From NCBI GenBank assembly GCA_026874595.1, contig CM049319.1, positions 6,106,601 through 6,170,600 on the forward strand: 64,000 bases of DNA, given 5' to 3'. This document shows positions 59,500-64,000 of this stretch, in pieces; the stretch's first letter is position 1, and the number at the start of each line of letters is the position of its first letter. The notes beneath the pieces are model-generated. The model did no database searches. It had not been told where the DNA came from and saw only the letters and a program-made list of their open reading frames with translations. The DNA comes from Sipunculus nudus. Its lineage: Eukaryota; Annelida; Sipuncula; Golfingiida; Sipunculidae. The position numbers and the translations under genes were made by a program.

Positions 59500-62475
59500 C
59501 CAAATGCCATTCCTATACACACAAAAAAATTATTTAGAGATGGTTTGCTCATAGTAAACAGACAACCAGACGGGCAAACAAACATAGGAAGTTTACACGG
59601 ACAAGTTCAAACTGCTTTATGGTGACACTCTTGGTGGGTTTTTTTCTGGTTACAGAAGGTATAAATACCTGACGAAATCCTGCCACAGAACGTGAAACAT
59701 CTATCACTGGTAGACCTGTAACGCCAACCTTTTAATGATGAGCGAGTGGTAGCGAAACATGTCCTTAAATCTACACTGATAAAAAGTGAGGTACGTATCT
59801 CTTCTTATTTTCATAGAAGTTTCTCATTCGATTGATATTCTGCCTGCCACAACGAAGCCGTAGAAGTGGTGGTTGTTGGGGTTGCACGCCCCCTTACAAT
59901 AATCTTTTTTTCTCTATTTGACTTTTACTTAATATCATTTTACTCGTTATAAAACTTTTTAAAGCATGTTTTGATGACCTATCCATGGATGCCTCAAAGG
60001 CCCCCTTAAAGAAATCCTGGATCAAACCTAGCCCAACAATAAACGCACACATTATATTTAGCAAGAAGAAATATTTGTATAGACTTATTATTTATGCATT
60101 CCGGTTGTCTTTAAGAATAAAGATATTTCATTTCTTATTGAATAGGAGTGCATGCAGAAGGAAAAGTGTAAACATTAAGAGGGTAGTTTTTGATTTGACT
60201 GGCATCGTGATCCCAGGTAGGCCCTATCCGGCCATGGTTAAATAACTACTGAAAATCGTGATGTCACGGCTACTGCTGCATGTATTCAGATGTAACACAT
60301 TCTAAGGTCTCAAGTTATAGAAAAACTTCCACCCATCCCGCTTTTGCTTTCCTTTTGTCTGTTTGTCTGTGATTCAGAAAAAAAACCTTTCCTTGTATTT
60401 CACGTAGTTTTGTGCAGAGGCAGTCTTGGTGCAAGAAATGACTTTACAGCATATAGGCTATAACAGGGACAATGTTTTAGGGGTTACAAGCAGGTGTGGT
60501 TAACAAATAATACACCTTTAAGGACTGCATTCCCTCTGAGTTTCACAGGTTCACATATCTTTTACATGTGGTGTTTTGCACATACCTGACATGTGGTAAT
60601 GTAAGCCTTTGCCACGGTTGCGCTTTAACTCAATGCAATGACTATAGTTACCAGGCAATTTCATGCATGTTTCAGCTGAGAACATAAAATTACATAATTG
60701 TAAGTCATGTAATGCAAGAACTTAACGATTTAGAATGAGTCACAAGCGTTGTAAACAATTTTTAGGACAAAAAGGTATATTTACGTCGACACACGGAATA
60801 CAGGAAATATTTAGAATTATAACAAACGTGCATGAAAAGATAAATATCTCAGTTGTATATCGGCTGCATTATGTACGACGCTTCAGACACCAGTTGAAAC
60901 AGCCAATTAAGTGTATATTAATGTCTGTCATAGGACCATGAGGAACACATAAAATTAATGTACCACTATATACTCATAACCATATATATTTTGCGAAATT
61001 GTTACGTAATTTACAATGCACCTAATTTATCGGCAGACTAATAAATCAAGGAGTAAAATGGCGACCGGACCGTTCTAACTGTATCAGGGAATGTCATTAC
61101 GTCCCTACAGTTTCACATTGGTAATGAGCCGTTGTTTCAAACATCTGTGTATTGTGTCATTTTCCTTTTAGAATGGGATATTCCCATTACTGTTTATGCA
61201 TCTCGCGTTGAACATCAGAGCAAGCCAGGCCTTTAATAAACATAAATATTGAAAATCTTCTTTAATACTTTTGAGTCAAAATTGTTAGTCTAATCGAGGA
61301 CATCCCAGGTTGCATTGAGCATTTGATATAATTTCCTCAATATATCCTCATTATGAAGAAAAGACCTTGAATTAGTGTGTTTTCATGGTCGGTCACAGCC
61401 GTGAATGTATACATTGTTTGCATGCACTTGTTACGCCGTATAATACCAAATAGAGACGGGAGGCTTACATGCAGGGGTTGATGAGTTTATTTATTTATCT
61501 ATATTTGGGTCTAGATTTTGTTTTTTTTCGGGTAGGGAGGCTTTCTATGAATTATGAAACATTCGACGGGGACAAATTGTTCTTTTTTTTATCTCATCTT
61601 CTTCCAATGTCTGCGCTAGGAGTCCATTTCTGCTTGGTTTTATTTATTTGGCCTTTAAATAAGCAGAATAATAGCCACAAATGACAGAATTGCAGAATTG
61701 AGTATTATCTTTCTTACCTTGACCCAAATTTCAAGGTCTCGACGGGGATGTTTATATTGATCGCTTGGAGATTACATATGGATGTAAATGTGACAAACTA
61801 TTTAACCGTATCATCTAGAATATTGAATGCCATTTTTTCTACGGTCGAGTCATTTATTTAGCGATACAGGCTTGCTCTCTCTCTGTTTCGATCGCCAGAA
61901 CCTCGAGCCTTAGCAGCATCAGACTCATCCCACCGGCATGGAAAAATTGAACCACCACATCCTAAAATAAATAAAAGGTACTTGCCAAATGCTTGGTGCC
62001 TACAGAAATATCGCAGGTGCATGTGCTCTGGAATTAAGCCCATAAGCTCATTTTTATAAAGTTTGGTCAAAGGGTCATAATAATTTTAGCATAACCCATG
62101 TTTGACGCATCGCTACATAAAAGTACATATATAGAAAGATATATGTATATAAGCCACGAACACGATATCAGGTCAAGTGCAAAACTGTGCACATGACCAC
62201 TAAATCATGCCTGCATGGCATACCAGTATCCGCAATTTTTGAGTTAGATATTACCTTATTTTGATGATAATACGAGGACTACCGATTCCATCATAACTGT
62301 TTAATGATTAAGCGATTCCCTTACAAATTCGGTTCCTTTTATTTGTTTTTTGGTTTTCCACTTTACGTTTCAGCTATACTTCTGCATATTAACGATTACG
62401 TTGTTTTACTGGTTTGTAATCTACATTATGTTGTAAAAAAACTACAGATAAATGTATTTACTGCATTTCTTTCAT
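59500..62475. other. No gene seen
   Basis: Three kilobases of AT-rich DNA. Short frames near 59985-60245 and 60735-60941 begin with ATG and are rich in K, I and F with no known domain. No repeats or RNA genes were seen. Confidence 0.45.
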
Positions 62476-62889
<414 letters not shown>

Positions 62890-64000
62890 ACCTATATAAA
62901 AAAAGAAGGAAGAGATATCATGATTTAGCCTTTATAGTGGAGGAAAATTCATATATCATTTGAAAACTAAATACTATGGTTGGCTTTTTGTTCGTGAAGG
63001 TTCCAAATTCGCGAAATCCGCGAGGGGAAAGTTGTTACAGAAGTAAAACCTTCGCGAAGATTATGCCCAATCTGTATAGTTGAACACTCTTATATATAAA
63101 CTACAGCCTCACTGGAATCTTTCGTATATCCATATTTTTATATCCATATACATTAAAAGACAGATATGTAAATAATAACATATATTTTATATGATCCGTA
63201 AACTAAATATTTATTTTATAAATAAGATGAGATATTTTATACTATCTAAAATTAATGTAGAGGGATTTCCGTGCTTTGAGTTTACATGTTCACATAGGTT
63301 TTTATCAAATTGATAAGATTTTGTACGCAATTTAAATTATCAAGATATTAATAGATATACCTTTGTAGTATACTTTAAGGTAAGATCGCAAAAAAGAAAC
63401 ACCTCGCGAAACAGTGGTAAAGAGAAAATAACGAGAAGTTTAAACTGTGCATGAATATTACACTCTTAGAAAAGGGAGGTCTAGTTATTATGATCATACA
63501 ATGTTTACATTACGGAGTCACCATTGTGTCCAGTGTCTATGGTGGGTTACGCTCTTTACATGTAACGTTTTATTCCCATGTTTTCGTTTGAGGGCACTCA
63601 TTTTTATCGTCCTCTTGATCTCAGTCTACGTCTGAGAGATCGTCGCCATTCAAAACAATCTTATTATGCACGATGGGAATTGGGTCTTTGAGGAGAAGAA
63701 CTTTGTGGGAGGTCTTAAAATTTGAGCGACATGTCGGGAATTATATATAACCACAAGTGGGGCCTGCAGATGTATTAAATGACAGGTTCCTCAAATGTTG
63801 TTTTCTTGAATACACGTATGGGGTACACACGCAGGTTCAGTTGAACTGTTGGTATGTCAGCGTCCTAAACACCGTGTAACATCGTGAAAAATCAACCGTA
63901 TTTAAGGTTTCTAACAACGCGTGCAAGTAGCCATAAACATTTTCAGGCTTCTATATTTAGGCCTATACTGTTGATAAAGTTGATGTATGATAAAGTTAAA
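62890..64000. other. No gene seen; cluster of TTCGCGAA-like words
   Basis: AT-rich. Words TTCGCGAA, CTTCGCGAAG and CCTCGCGAAAC occur near 63009, 63051 and 63403, perhaps a degraded dispersed repeat. No exon is supported before the window ends. Confidence 0.4.

Overview
The window looks like gene-poor, AT-rich nuclear DNA from an animal, most likely a marine invertebrate and perhaps a bivalve mollusc. The signs are the lack of long open reading frames, many long (AT)n tracts, tRNA-derived SINE-like segments, short foldback DNA-transposon remnants, GTCC-headed dispersed repeats and several unrelated tandem arrays. The phylum is an inference from repeat style only; no gene marks the species. I found no complete protein-coding gene, no intact tRNA or rRNA gene and no CRISPR array. 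The longest reading frames lie inside a 27-bp minisatellite and are a by-product of its unit length; outside repeats nothing exceeds about 120 codons and none resembles a family I know.

Layout. 1-10 kb: two foldback elements (825-955 and 1360-1467), a perfect palindromic RFX-type X-box (1811-1824), an 18-bp tandem repeat (4212-4279), AT microsatellites, and a candidate non-autonomous DNA transposon (9173-10037) holding a SINE-like insert. 10-20 kb: mostly plain AT-rich DNA, with diverged repeats around a strong G-quadruplex motif (12714-12741), a GC-richer patch (14341-14800), and a two-unit array (19370-19830). 20-24 kb: an 83-bp duplication and a five-unit array of about 335 bp (21687-23400) related to the 19.4 kb array. 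24-37 kb: dispersed repeat pairs, an hAT-like foldback (25583-25950), an X-box beside CCAAT (27585-27604), a palindromic MITE (30100-30352), and two GC/CpG-richer islands (34961-36000 and 36640-37020). 38-44 kb: a degenerate TTGGT/ACCAA array split by a SINE (39437-40215) and the 27-bp minisatellite (40663-41969).

44-52 kb: a 17-bp-arm hairpin (44600-44648), a possible promoter plus first exon (45209-45421), a 53-bp array (46249-46880), a minus-strand SINE (47905-48085), a CRE/X-box pair (49067-49097), a CCGTAG/GAACGT motif array (50975-51595), and a 230-bp palindrome related to the 30.1 kb element (52228-52458). 54-57 kb: two nearly identical 1069-bp tandem units, each with a 765-bp solo-LTR-like sequence. 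57-64 kb: mostly featureless, ending in a transposon-like block with a long (TA)n tract (62476-62889).

There is no set of genes here that can be said to work together. The best candidates for function are regulatory: three exact X-box consensus matches, one beside a full CRE and one beside CCAAT, and one possible TATA/NRF1-type promoter with a strong splice donor downstream. These rest on motif reading alone.
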